Source of the DNA: Bacteroidales bacterium
Lineage (GTDB): Bacteria; Bacteroidota; Bacteroidia; Bacteroidales; VadinHA17
NCBI GenBank assembly: GCA_003141715.1
Contig: PLNF01000101.1
Location: 17,856 to 54,899, forward strand
DNA length: 37,044 bases
Reading direction: 5' to 3'
The notes beneath the pieces were generated by a model. That model ran no database searches, was not told the DNA's origin, and saw nothing but the letters and a program-made list of their open reading frames with translations. A program made the translations under genes and the position numbers. Positions 8,560 to 16,490 of the stretch are shown here, one piece after another (the stretch's first letter is position 1; each line of letters opens with the position of its first letter).

Positions 8560-8731
8560 ATGGCAAATAAATCCATCATAAAAATACTTTGAAAACAAAG
8601 AGATACCAAACTTTTCAATTGAAGATATTAAGCTACAGATAATCGGAAGGTTCACTGACAATAAAGCAGATAAAGAGTTCGCGCTTAAAATTGCCAAAGG
8701 GCTGGGAATTAAGTACGATGGAATAATATAA
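8560..8731 (+). pseudogene. Possible remnant of a catalase C-terminus (frameshifted)
   Basis: The frame at 8591-8731 reads ENKEIPNFSIEDI and later DNKADKEFALKIAKGLGI before a stop. This resembles the extreme C-terminus of clade 3 catalases, where an R-Q-I-x-H-F-x-K-A-D-x-E-Y-G-x-x-V-A-K-G-L-G pattern ends the protein. An ATG at 8560 opens a frame that would join this one if one A were removed from the AAAAA run at 8580-8584. No heme-binding or active-site catalase segment is present upstream; ETF ends at 8427. The adjoining Dps-like gene is a common catalase neighbour. The match is short and remembered, not searched; the alternative is a small unknown protein with a frameshift. Confidence 0.35.
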
Positions 8732-8771
8732 AAGATAATAGACAAAAGTAAAAACTAAAATTTAATGTATT

Positions 8772-9272
8772 ATGGGACAAAAAGGTAGATCTATAGTTAA
8801 AATGGATGTTGATAAACTGATAAACTTATTGAACAAAGCCTTATCAGACGAGTGGCTCGCTTATTACCAGTACTGGGTAGGTGCAAAAGTGGTAAAAGGG
8901 CCGATGAAGGATGCAGTAATAGCAGAGCTTACTCTTCATGCAACTGAAGAACTAAGCCATGCCGAACTTTTAGCGACAAGAATCATTCAGATAGGAGGAA
9001 CTCCTGTTTTATCGCCGGAAGAATGGCTTAAGCTGACTGGTTGCGGTTATGATCCTCCAACCGATCATTATGTTGAAAAGATTCTTGATCAAAACATAAA
9101 AGGGGAACAATGTGCTATAAATTTCTATAGCGGATTGCTTGATACGACAAGGGAGGGCGACCCTGTTACCTATAATATAATTCTGACAATTCTATCCCAG
9201 GAAGTTGAACATGAAGAAGATCTATCTGCATTAAAGGAAGACCTGGAACTGATGCTCGAAAGAAGAAGATAA
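8772..9272 (+). CDS. Dps-like ferritin (DPSL / thioferritin type)
   Basis: The 166-residue protein is a four-helix ferritin-like domain. Metal ligands expected of a di-iron site are visible: E in LSDEWLAYYQY (helix A), E and H in HATEELSHAEL (helix B), E in GEQCAINFY (helix C) and the E..H pair in SQEVEHEEDL (helix D). Two cysteines, in LTGCGYDPP and KGEQC, sit 23 residues apart, like the conserved pair that defines the DPSL (thioferritin) proteins known from Sulfolobus and Bacteroides fragilis, which use hydrogen peroxide to oxidise and store iron in a 12-subunit cage. The role would be oxidative-stress protection. The ATG at 8772 precedes the core by about 10 residues; M11 is an alternative start. 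Confidence 0.82.
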   Translation: MGQKGRSIVKMDVDKLINLLNKALSDEWLAYYQYWVGAKVVKGPMKDAVIAELTLHATEELSHAELLATRIIQIGGTPVLSPEEWLKLTGCGYDPPTDHYVEKILDQNIKGEQCAINFYSGLLDTTREGDPVTYNIILTILSQEVEHEEDLSALKEDLELMLERRR

Positions 9273-9330
9273 TTTATGAATTGTGCAGAACAATTTAACC
9301 TGGTGAGAGTAATACTATAATTGAGATAAA

Positions 9331-10212
9331 TTAAATTACCAGCAACCTGAATCCCAGAATATTTAAAAGTTCCTGGCCAGGACAGAAAACCTGATAGGCT
9401 GATGGCCAGACTTTTGAAAGATACCGGTCCTGAGCTTCACGGAACTTTATTATTAACTCGTCCATGGCTGGCAGGTTCATACCTGCTTTATAATTGTACT
9501 CCAAAGCTTTCATAATTTGAGAAAGGTCATTGAACTTTCCCAGATTTTGTGTCAGACTGTCAAGTTTTTTTTCAAGGACTTTTATTACGGAGGGGTTTAA
9601 TGGTCTGAAAATGTAAAGTTGATAGAGAAAATCTTTTGCTTTCTTTCTGAATTTATGCAGCATTTCCGGCTTCGGATTATTCCTGCAGGACATATATATA
9701 TCCGCAACCAAAGTATATGTAATCTTGAGCTCTTTTATAAGAAGCTGAGGATCAATCATATTCATAGATTGAAATCGTATCCGGTAACCTGTTTTATTCA
9801 AAAGAATATCAATTTGTTCCATTGATGCTTTTAGCTCCTCTGTTGGTTCTGTGACAGGTTTCGGTTTCTCAAGGAGAAGATTGAGCATGACATTTTCACC
9901 CAACAGGGAAAAGATATCAGGATATTCTTTCCTGAATGTTTTAAGGGTTTTTCGCTGTACTGATGTTTCGCGCCATGAACACATTATTCTGCCAACTTCC
10001 CTTAAAGAGTCTAAATCTCTATCATAATATACCTTATCCAGTTGAGGAGATGCAAGTTTCAATACGGCTCTTGATTTTTTCATCAGAACACGAACATCAT
10101 GGACTGTTTTCTCATCAGGTATAACAGATTTCTTCAGTAAAATTTGTGATTCTCTGATATATCCTGCAAGTGCAGGTTTGATCTGCTTCAATTTAACGTA
10201 ATCAAGTTCCAT
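9331..10212 (-). CDS. CHAD domain protein (polyphosphate-associated)
   Basis: The 293-residue all-helical protein shows both halves of a CHAD domain: HDVRVLMKKSRAVLKLA near residues 38-54 and HKFRKKAKDFLYQLYIF near residues 186-202. These helices place conserved histidines and basic residues around a positively charged pore that binds polyphosphate. No CYTH (triphosphate tunnel) domain is fused, so it is a stand-alone CHAD protein. Polyphosphate kinase lies 2 kb away on the other strand, with SixA, another frequent CHAD neighbour, between. CHAD proteins bind polyphosphate granules and may organise or regulate them; an enzymatic role is not expected. The gene is divergent from pfkA across a 250-base spacer. 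Confidence 0.88.
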   Translation of the reverse strand: MELDYVKLKQIKPALAGYIRESQILLKKSVIPDEKTVHDVRVLMKKSRAVLKLASPQLDKVYYDRDLDSLREVGRIMCSWRETSVQRKTLKTFRKEYPDIFSLLGENVMLNLLLEKPKPVTEPTEELKASMEQIDILLNKTGYRIRFQSMNMIDPQLLIKELKITYTLVADIYMSCRNNPKPEMLHKFRKKAKDFLYQLYIFRPLNPSVIKVLEKKLDSLTQNLGKFNDLSQIMKALEYNYKAGMNLPAMDELIIKFREAQDRYLSKVWPSAYQVFCPGQELLNILGFRLLVI

Positions 10213-10428
10213 AGATTTAATTAACCCATATGATAAAATTAAGCAATTAAAATTATACTGGCAAAGATATCATATGATTATCTCTGTGGCCCTCGTGGAT
10301 CCTCAGTGCAACCTTTGTGTAACTAAAAAAGAACTTACACGGAGAAGCACAAAGAAGACGCTTAGCAAATACAAAGAGAATCCGGATAATTGTAACAATT
10401 TATTAACTTCAATATACTTATAAAGAGT

Positions 10429-10436
10429 TAAATTTG
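10429..10436 (+). promoter_or_regulatory. Putative -7 promoter box for 6-phosphofructokinase
   Basis: TAAATTTG (followed by C) matches TAnnTTTG 27 bases before the ATG at 10464. The -33 region lacks a clear TTTG. The rest of the 250-base divergent spacer (10213-10463) holds degenerate GTGTAAC-like intergenic sequence and no gene. Confidence 0.45.
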
Positions 10437-10463
10437 CTTTAAACTAATTTCAAAACAATTTAA

Positions 10464-11507
10464 ATGGGTAAAATAACGAGAGGCCAGAGGATTGGGATTC
10501 TTACTGCAGGAGGTGATTGTCCGGGTATCAATGCAGCAATACGCGGAGTCGGTAAAACTGCAATAGTTAAATATGGTATGAACCTTGTTGGGATAAGTGA
10601 TGGATTTACAGGGATGATAAATAAAGAATACAGAGAACTTACAGAAAGCGATCTTTCCGGCATACTCACTCTTGGCGGGACAATTCTCGGAACGTCAAGG
10701 GAGAAACCTTTTAAGAGCAGCGGGAAAGGGAAGAATGAAATAAACAAACCTGTGCTGATAAAAGAACATTATGAACAAATGGGACTCGATTGCCTCGTTT
10801 GCATAGGTGGAAACGGCACTCTTAAAACTGCTCACCTTCTCTCGCAGGAGGGGCTTAACGTTGTGGGTATACCAAAAACAATTGATAATGATGTATGGGG
10901 CACCGACCTGACATTCGGATTCGATTCAGCTGTAAATATTGCAACCGAAGCTATCGATCGTCTGCACTCAACAGCCAACTCCCATAAACGGATAATGATA
11001 ATTGAACTGATGGGACATAATGCCGGATGGATAGCATTGTATTCAGGTATTGCGGGAGGTGGAGACGTGATTCTGATACCTGAGATTCAGTATGATGATA
11101 AGAAGGTTGCGGAATATCTTCTTCATCGTGTCAGTGAGAATAAACCATATTCAATTGTTGTTGTCGCAGAAGGTATCAGGAATCCAGTCAAAGACAGTTG
11201 CTCGGCTGCTCAATCTTTGAGTAAAAGAATAAACGAATTGACCGGACTCGAAACCAGAGAGACAGTTCTGGGTTATATCCAGAGAGGAGGCACTCCCTCT
11301 CCTATGGACCGTGTACTGGCAACAAGATATGGCTCTGCAGCCGCTGATTTGATTGCAGAAAGAGACTTTGGCAAAATGGTTGCACTGAAAAATACCGAAA
11401 TTGTATCAGTTCCACTTTCCGAAGTTTCAGGAAAAACAAAACTTGTAGATCCAAAAGATCCTCTTGTAATCCAGGCACAGAAAATGGGAACAAACTTCGG
11501 CATTTAA
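10464..11507 (+). CDS. pfkA: 6-phosphofructokinase
   Basis: The 347-residue enzyme would phosphorylate fructose 6-phosphate in glycolysis. Motifs in order are GILTAGGDCPGINAAIRG (phosphoryl-donor loop, residues 11-28), GGNGT (115-119), PKTIDND with the catalytic Asp (137-143), MGHNAGWIALYSG near 184, PEI and GYIQRGGTPSPMDRVLA near 272. The donor-deciding positions read Gly in GGNGT (Gly104 in E. coli numbering, an ATP-type residue) and Lys in PKTIDND (Lys124, seen in PPi enzymes and in some ATP enzymes). This combination indicates the ATP-using or mixed subgroup rather than a strict PPi-PFK. The E. coli Mg-binding Asp103 is Asn here. ATP is the more likely donor, but assay is needed to say. 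sixA and ppk1 follow on the same strand. Confidence 0.9.
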   Translation: MGKITRGQRIGILTAGGDCPGINAAIRGVGKTAIVKYGMNLVGISDGFTGMINKEYRELTESDLSGILTLGGTILGTSREKPFKSSGKGKNEINKPVLIKEHYEQMGLDCLVCIGGNGTLKTAHLLSQEGLNVVGIPKTIDNDVWGTDLTFGFDSAVNIATEAIDRLHSTANSHKRIMIIELMGHNAGWIALYSGIAGGGDVILIPEIQYDDKKVAEYLLHRVSENKPYSIVVVAEGIRNPVKDSCSAAQSLSKRINELTGLETRETVLGYIQRGGTPSPMDRVLATRYGSAAADLIAERDFGKMVALKNTEIVSVPLSEVSGKTKLVDPKDPLVIQAQKMGTNFGI

Positions 11508-11546
11508 ATCTTCATTACACATTTGTTTTTCAATTGATTGAAGAGA

Positions 11547-12044
11547 ATGAAAAAATTAATTTTTATCCGTCATGGAAAAGCAGAAGACGAGTCGCCTGAG
11601 ATATCCGACTTCGAAAGATCCCTCACTCTGAGGGGAAAAGTTATCTCGAGACTTATGGCCCGTAAACTTATGGAAAAAGAAAAATCTCCCGGAATCCTAT
11701 TGACAAGTCCTGCTTTCAGGGCTCTTGAAACAGCATTAATTTTTGCAGGTGAATATGGGATTAATGCTGATAATGTTATTATGAACAGCAACCTTTATTA
11801 TAGGATGAGTTTGCAGAATTTGCCGGCTGTGCTTTCAGTTATCAGTGAAGATACTGAAGTTGTAACCCTTTTTGGTCATAACCCTTCTTTTACACAGATA
11901 GCAAACAACCTGAGTAAGGAAGGTTGCGATTTTATTCCAAAAAACGGTGTAGTATGTATCTCCTTCAATATCATGACATGGTCGGAGATCGGTCGCAACA
12001 ACGGAAAGATGGAATATTTTTTAAAACCCGAAAAAATACTATGA
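11547..12044 (+). CDS. sixA: SixA-type phosphohistidine phosphatase
   Basis: The 165-residue histidine-phosphatase-superfamily protein has the FIRHGKAED motif (nucleophilic His at residue 9), LLTSPAFRALETA near 50-62 (the second Arg region) and LFGHNPSF near 108-115 (second catalytic His). It lacks the N-terminal and C-terminal extensions of metabolic phosphoglycerate mutases, as SixA does. SixA removes phosphate from histidine of phosphotransfer proteins. The stop codon overlaps the ATG of polyphosphate kinase (ATGA), showing translational coupling. A TTG nine bases upstream is in frame, but the ATG at 11547 gives the typical MKKLIFIRHG start, so I chose it. Confidence 0.88.
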   Translation: MKKLIFIRHGKAEDESPEISDFERSLTLRGKVISRLMARKLMEKEKSPGILLTSPAFRALETALIFAGEYGINADNVIMNSNLYYRMSLQNLPAVLSVISEDTEVVTLFGHNPSFTQIANNLSKEGCDFIPKNGVVCISFNIMTWSEIGRNNGKMEYFLKPEKIL

Positions 12045-14098
12045 ATAAAAAATACATTCCGAAGGAGATTAGCTGGTTATCTTTCAATGAACGTGTTTTA
12101 CAGGAAGCTGAAAACAAAGAAGTACCCCTTCTGGAAAGATTCAAGTTTCTTGGCATTTACTCCAATAACCTTGATGAATACTTCAGGGTAAGAGTGGCAA
12201 CTCTTAAAAGACTATCGATGTACAGTTCAAAGTCAAAGGAAATACTTGGGTACAATCCAAAAACCACTCTTAAAACAATTCAGGAAATTGTTCTTGCCCA
12301 TAATGCAAAATTTGAAAAGATCTATACAGGACTTCTTCATGAGCTTGCAAAGCATAATACTCATATTATAAATGAGAAACAGCTGAACCAGGAGCAAGCT
12401 GAATTTGTCAGGAAATACTTCCATAAAGAGGTGAGAACCAGAATTATGCCTTTTTTGATTGAAAAGGACACCAGCCTGCCGAATCTTACTGATGATGCAA
12501 TCTACCTGGCGATCTACCTGGCAAAAACTGATACTCAAAAAAGAAGATATGCACTTCTTGAGATTCCATCCAATGTATTACCCAGGTTCATTATACTTCC
12601 TGAAAAAGATGATAATAAGTATATTATTTTCCTTGATGATATAATCAGGTTTGGTTTAAGTGAGATATTCTTTATCTTCGATTTTGATGATATTTCTGCC
12701 TATACCATTAAACTCACAAAAGATGCCGAACTTGAGATAGCAGATGACATATCTGAAAGCTATATTGATAAACTTTCCAAGAGTTTGCAGCAACGTAAAA
12801 GGGGTACACCTGTTCGTTTTATCTACGATCGCACCATACCTCAGGATCTTCTGAAAATAATAACCAAAAAACTGAATTTCGGACCGGATGATGTTACCAT
12901 TCCCAGTAACAGGTATCATAATTTTAAAGATTTTATGAATTTCCCGAATCCGGGTCGGAAAAAGTTATTTAATGAACCTCTTGTTCCAATTCCACATCGC
13001 GATATTCAGCCGGGCAGAAGCATTCTATCGGCGATAAAAAAGAAAGACATTATGTTTTTTTTCCCGTATCACCCGTTCGACCATTTTATTGATCTTCTCC
13101 GGGAGGCTTCAATTGATCCATATGTAACATCCATTCAGATAACTCTTTATAGACTTGCAAGGAATTCAAGCGTCATTAATGCTCTTTTAAATGCTGTCAG
13201 GAATGGTAAGTCAGTAATAACTGTTGTTGAACTGCAAGCCAGGTTCGATGAGGAAGCAAATATTCTCTGGGGCAATAAACTTCGTGAAGAAGGTGTAAAA
13301 GTAATTTATGGAGTGCCCGGATTAAAGGTGCATTCCAAACTTTGTCTTATAACACGTGTTAAAAATGATGTTGCTCAACGATACGCGGCTGTCGGTACTG
13401 GCAATTTTAATGAAGATACTGCAAGAGTATACACAGACCTTCTTCTCCTGACCACCGATAAGAAAATCACAAACGAAGTTTTTAAAGCATTTAACTTCTT
13501 CAGTGTAAACTATAAAAAGGATAACTTTTACCACCTCGTTCTTTCACCATTTTTCCTGAGAAATAAGATTGTTCTGCTAATAGAAAATGAAATCAAAAAT
13601 GCTAAGGCCGGTAAAAAAGCTTTCATCTATCTGAAACTTAATAACCTTACCGACAGTGAGATAATTGACTGCCTTTATGAGGCCAGTCAGGCAGGTGTCA
13701 AAATCAGGTTAATCGTAAGGGGAATGCTATCACTTATTCCAAAAGTGAAGAAACTGAGCGAAAAGATAGAAGCTATCGGAATAGTTGACAGGTTCCTTGA
13801 ACACTCAAGATTTTTTATTTTCTGCAATGGAGGAAACGATCAGATCTATATTTCGTCGGCAGACCTGATGACAAGGAACCTTGATCACAGAATTGAAGTT
13901 ACCTGCCCAATCTTTGACAAGACTATTAAATTCGAAATAAGGAAGATATTTGATATCCAGTGGGAAGACAATGTTAAAGCAAGAATATTTGATGCTAACC
14001 AATCAAATACATTTGTCAAACCCGGTAAAAATATCATAAACCAATCTCAGATTGAGGTTTATAAGTGGCTTAAAAAGAGTAACGAAAAGTCCATTTAG
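12041..14098 (+). CDS. ppk1: Polyphosphate kinase 1
   Basis: The 685-residue enzyme reversibly polymerises ATP gamma-phosphate into polyphosphate. It begins with the PPK1 N-domain signature KEISWLSFNERVLQEAE, followed by FLGIYSNNLDEYFRVR. The catalytic PLD-like half shows LYRLARNS, ARFDEEANILWGNKLREEG, the autophosphorylated His in KVHSKLCLI (His431, like E. coli His435), GTGNFNEDTARVYTDL and LEHSRFFIF (the second conserved His region). Length is normal (about 690). A longer reading frame begins at 11924, but ATG 12041 overlaps the sixA stop by four bases and starts at the homologous position. Context with SixA and a CHAD protein indicates a polyphosphate module. Confidence 0.96.
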   Translation: MNKKYIPKEISWLSFNERVLQEAENKEVPLLERFKFLGIYSNNLDEYFRVRVATLKRLSMYSSKSKEILGYNPKTTLKTIQEIVLAHNAKFEKIYTGLLHELAKHNTHIINEKQLNQEQAEFVRKYFHKEVRTRIMPFLIEKDTSLPNLTDDAIYLAIYLAKTDTQKRRYALLEIPSNVLPRFIILPEKDDNKYIIFLDDIIRFGLSEIFFIFDFDDISAYTIKLTKDAELEIADDISESYIDKLSKSLQQRKRGTPVRFIYDRTIPQDLLKIITKKLNFGPDDVTIPSNRYHNFKDFMNFPNPGRKKLFNEPLVPIPHRDIQPGRSILSAIKKKDIMFFFPYHPFDHFIDLLREASIDPYVTSIQITLYRLARNSSVINALLNAVRNGKSVITVVELQARFDEEANILWGNKLREEGVKVIYGVPGLKVHSKLCLITRVKNDVAQRYAAVGTGNFNEDTARVYTDLLLLTTDKKITNEVFKAFNFFSVNYKKDNFYHLVLSPFFLRNKIVLLIENEIKNAKAGKKAFIYLKLNNLTDSEIIDCLYEASQAGVKIRLIVRGMLSLIPKVKKLSEKIEAIGIVDRFLEHSRFFIFCNGGNDQIYISSADLMTRNLDHRIEVTCPIFDKTIKFEIRKIFDIQWEDNVKARIFDANQSNTFVKPGKNIINQSQIEVYKWLKKSNEKSI

Positions 14099-14140
14099 AA
14101 TTTGAGTCTTTTTGTCTTGAAGACTTACTATTGGTTTGCC

Positions 14141-14173
14141 TTTTTACTTTTTACTTTTTACTTTTTACTTTTG
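14141..14173 (+). repeat. 7-bp tandem repeat forming a -7 promoter box
   Basis: TTTTTAC is repeated four times (14141-14168) and runs into TTTTG. Its last copy creates TACTTTTG (14166-14173), a match to the TAnnTTTG -7 box 17 bases upstream of the ATG at 14190. Copy-number slippage here could alter promoter spacing, although similar T-rich strings are common intergenic filler in this group. Confidence 0.5.
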
Positions 14174-14189
14174 TCTTAATTTTATCCTT

Positions 14190-14714
14190 ATGAATTACTA
14201 TGTGCTTTTTGCCGGTACTGTTTTGATTGTACTCTTTTCCTGGTTTTTATCTCTCAGGTATAAAAGGTATCACGGTATTGCCAGGTTCTTTGCGTTTGAG
14301 AGTGTTTTCATCCTTCTTTTATTAAATTACAGGAGCTGGTTCACCAATCCGTTTTCCCCGTTTCAGGTAGCTTCATGGTCTCTTCTTATTCTTTCAGTAT
14401 ATGTGGTTATTACAGGCTATCTTTTACTTAAGAGAAAAGGGAAACCCGACAGCAACTTCGAAAATACATCCTTGCTTGTAAAATCAGGTATTTACGCTTA
14501 TATAAGACATCCCTTGTATCTTTCAATATTCCTGCTGGGAACAGGAATCATGTTAAAAAATCCTGAGCCGGTTCAACTGGTGCTCGGTGCAATTAATCTC
14601 ATTGCCGTTTACATCACTGCACGGATTGAAGAAAATGAAATGGCTGTAAAGTTCGGGGATGACTACAGAAATTATATGAGAGAGACTAAGATGTTTATTC
14701 CGTTTATTGTATGA
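14190..14714 (+). CDS. Isoprenylcysteine/phospholipid methyltransferase family membrane protein
   Basis: The 174-residue protein has about four to five hydrophobic helices and the C-terminal signature of the ICMT/PEMT/NnrU-like membrane methyltransferases: GIYAYIRHPLYLSIFLLGTGIML near residues 108-130, and ARIEENEMAVKFGDDYRNYM near 150-169 (the conserved E-E-x-x-M/L..FG-x-x-Y). These motifs bind S-adenosylmethionine at the membrane face. The methyl acceptor in bacteria is generally unknown. A longer frame opens at a TTG at 14136, but it would translate the T-rich promoter repeat; ATG 14190 is preferred. Located downstream of ppk1, but with its own likely promoter. Confidence 0.82.
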   Translation: MNYYVLFAGTVLIVLFSWFLSLRYKRYHGIARFFAFESVFILLLLNYRSWFTNPFSPFQVASWSLLILSVYVVITGYLLLKRKGKPDSNFENTSLLVKSGIYAYIRHPLYLSIFLLGTGIMLKNPEPVQLVLGAINLIAVYITARIEENEMAVKFGDDYRNYMRETKMFIPFIV

Positions 14715-14735
14715 ATGTCTTGCAGTCTCAATTGT

Positions 14736-14773
14736 ACCGTTGTGCCGTTGTGCCGTTGTGTCGTTGCGCCGTC
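14736..14773. repeat. 8-bp tandem repeat (CCGTTGTG type)
   Basis: About 4.5 imperfect copies of an 8-base unit (CCGTTGTG, then TCGTTGCG, CCGTC) fill the 60-base space between two converging genes. It is simple intergenic sequence and could vary between strains. Confidence 0.7.
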
Positions 14774-14774
14774 A

Positions 14775-15320
14775 TTATTTTGACGTAATCCATGCAATAA
14801 CCTTATCTGAAGTTGGTTTATCTTTTGAGTATACAACGTCGACAAGTTTTCCGTTTTCATCTATAAGATATTTCTGGAAATTCCATTTTACTTCTGAGTC
14901 CATAACCCCATTCTTTGCTTTAGTAGTGAGCCATTGGTAGAGAGGAGCCATATCATCACCCTTGACTGATATTTTCTCCATCAGAGGAAATGTGACACCA
15001 TAGTTTTCGGTACAGAATTTTCTGATCTCTGCAGCCGTTCCAGGTTCCTGGCTTGCAAAGTTATTAGCGGGAAAACCAATAATTACAAAATTATCACGGT
15101 ACTTCTCGTACACATCTTCAAGATCCTTATATTGTGGAGTAAAGCCACATTTGGAAGCTGTATTAACGATCATCACTTTCTTTCCTTTAAGCGAACTGAA
15201 ATCAAAATTGCCTCCTTCAAGGGTTTTTACCTTGAAATCATAAAATCCTAAAGTCTGTGAGAAAGCAGTAACTGAAAAAAGTATCAGGAAAAATAGTAAG
15301 CTCAGTTTATACGTTTTCAT
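14775..15320 (-). CDS. Exported glutathione peroxidase (thiol peroxidase of the GPx family)
   Basis: The 181-residue protein begins with a Sec signal peptide (cleavage about AFSQ, residue 21), so it should be periplasmic. The peroxidatic cysteine is in NTASKCGFTPQY (Cys58), followed by GFPANNFASQEPGT and VKWNFQKYL (Trp and Asn of the catalytic tetrad). It uses Cys, not selenocysteine. The usual Gln of the FPxNQF segment is Asn, a variant seen in other bacterial members. Bacterial GPx enzymes reduce peroxides with thioredoxin-like partners more than glutathione. It is divergent from the CAP-domain gene and convergent with the methyltransferase gene. Intact by length. Confidence 0.92.
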   Translation of the reverse strand: MKTYKLSLLFFLILFSVTAFSQTLGFYDFKVKTLEGGNFDFSSLKGKKVMIVNTASKCGFTPQYKDLEDVYEKYRDNFVIIGFPANNFASQEPGTAAEIRKFCTENYGVTFPLMEKISVKGDDMAPLYQWLTTKAKNGVMDSEVKWNFQKYLIDENGKLVDVVYSKDKPTSDKVIAWITSK

Positions 15321-15331
15321 ATCTAATAATT

Positions 15332-15339
15332 TACTTTTG
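15332..15339 (+). promoter_or_regulatory. Putative -7 promoter box for the CAP-domain gene
   Basis: TACTTTTG followed by C lies 25 bases before the ATG at 15365, within the 44-base spacer to the divergent peroxidase gene, and matches TAnnTTTG. Confidence 0.5.
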
Positions 15340-15364
15340 CAACTCTAACAATGTGGAGAGAGTT

Positions 15365-16345
15365 ATGTTCAAAAAGACGTGGAAACAGATAAGAATATTC
15401 ATTATACTGATCATCATATTAGTTTGTCTTCCTCATTCAATACTTCCGCAACGGACAGATGAAACCGGAAAAGATGATCTGGAAAATTATAAGAAGCTGA
15501 ATGAAAGTGAACATGGACTCATAGAATTTAAAGATACTGACGAATCTCTTGAATTAAAGCTAGCTCAACTTGATGTCATTAATAAAAGCAGGAGGAAATA
15601 CAAAGCCTTACCGGTAAAACTTGACATCCTTGCTTCAAGGGTTGCGAACAAGATGTGCAGGGAAGCTGCTGATAATAATTACATAGGACATTGGAATATG
15701 GCCGGTGAAGAACCTTATCTCAGGTATGCATTTGCCGGGGGATATGACCATGTCTCTGAAAACGCTTATGGAGAATGGTCATCAGACAATTATTATTTTT
15801 CGCTTATCGGTTCCCTTATGAAAACGGGACATGGAAAATTCATGGCTGAAAGGGCACCGTATGACGGTCACAAACAAAACATAATTGACAAATCACATAA
15901 TTTTGTTGGAATAGGCTTCTATCTTTCTGGAAAACAGTTCAGGTATTATGAAGAGTTCATTGACAGGTATTTTGAATTTGAGAATATCCCTGCGGAGGTA
16001 AAAGTCGGTGATTCGTGTACTATCACAGTAAAGACTAATGGTCAAAGCTTTTTATACTATATTATTATCTACAGGGAGAATTGGCCACATCCTCTTACAC
16101 CGGTACAAATCAGCAAAAAAGGAAGTTATCGGGACTATACTAATCAAGAGTACAAAGATATATTTGCCTGGGATCTTTCACGGTACAGGAACGGTACTAT
16201 TTATGAGATTCCACTCAGATTTTCTGAGGAAGGGTTATACTATATTCAGATCTTTTCCGATAAAAAGGAGATAACAAAACCGGCGTCTCTCAATACAAAA
16301 GGAAAGTCGCCGGAAAGTGGTATTGTAATTAAGGTTAACAGATAG
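15365..16345 (+). CDS. Exported CAP/SCP-domain protein
   Basis: The 326-residue protein starts with a signal peptide (hydrophobic IFIILIIILVCLPHSI). Residues about 75-205 form a CAP (SCP/PR-1) domain: NKSRRKYKALPVKLDILASRVA (helix 1), YIGHWNMAGEEPYLRY, the SENAYG motif, GHKQNIIDKSHNFVGIGF, with His and Glu positions typical of the CAP cavity. The C-terminal ~110 residues look like a beta-sandwich (YIIIYRENWP, EEGLYYIQIF). Bacterial CAP proteins are secreted and bind lipids or peptides; function is usually unknown. The ATG at 15365 has GGAGA five bases upstream; a GTG at 15353 is in frame but less likely. Confidence 0.82.
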   Translation: MFKKTWKQIRIFIILIIILVCLPHSILPQRTDETGKDDLENYKKLNESEHGLIEFKDTDESLELKLAQLDVINKSRRKYKALPVKLDILASRVANKMCREAADNNYIGHWNMAGEEPYLRYAFAGGYDHVSENAYGEWSSDNYYFSLIGSLMKTGHGKFMAERAPYDGHKQNIIDKSHNFVGIGFYLSGKQFRYYEEFIDRYFEFENIPAEVKVGDSCTITVKTNGQSFLYYIIIYRENWPHPLTPVQISKKGSYRDYTNQEYKDIFAWDLSRYRNGTIYEIPLRFSEEGLYYIQIFSDKKEITKPASLNTKGKSPESGIVIKVNR

Positions 16346-16490
16346 TTTTACTTCATGATTTGCCGAAATGATACATTATGGGCATAATGATTTATCTTAT
16401 ATGCATCAAATATATCCATATTGTTAAATTTAGCATAGGATAAACTTATGGGATAGGGGTCTTTTAATATAAAACCTAAATATATAAATT

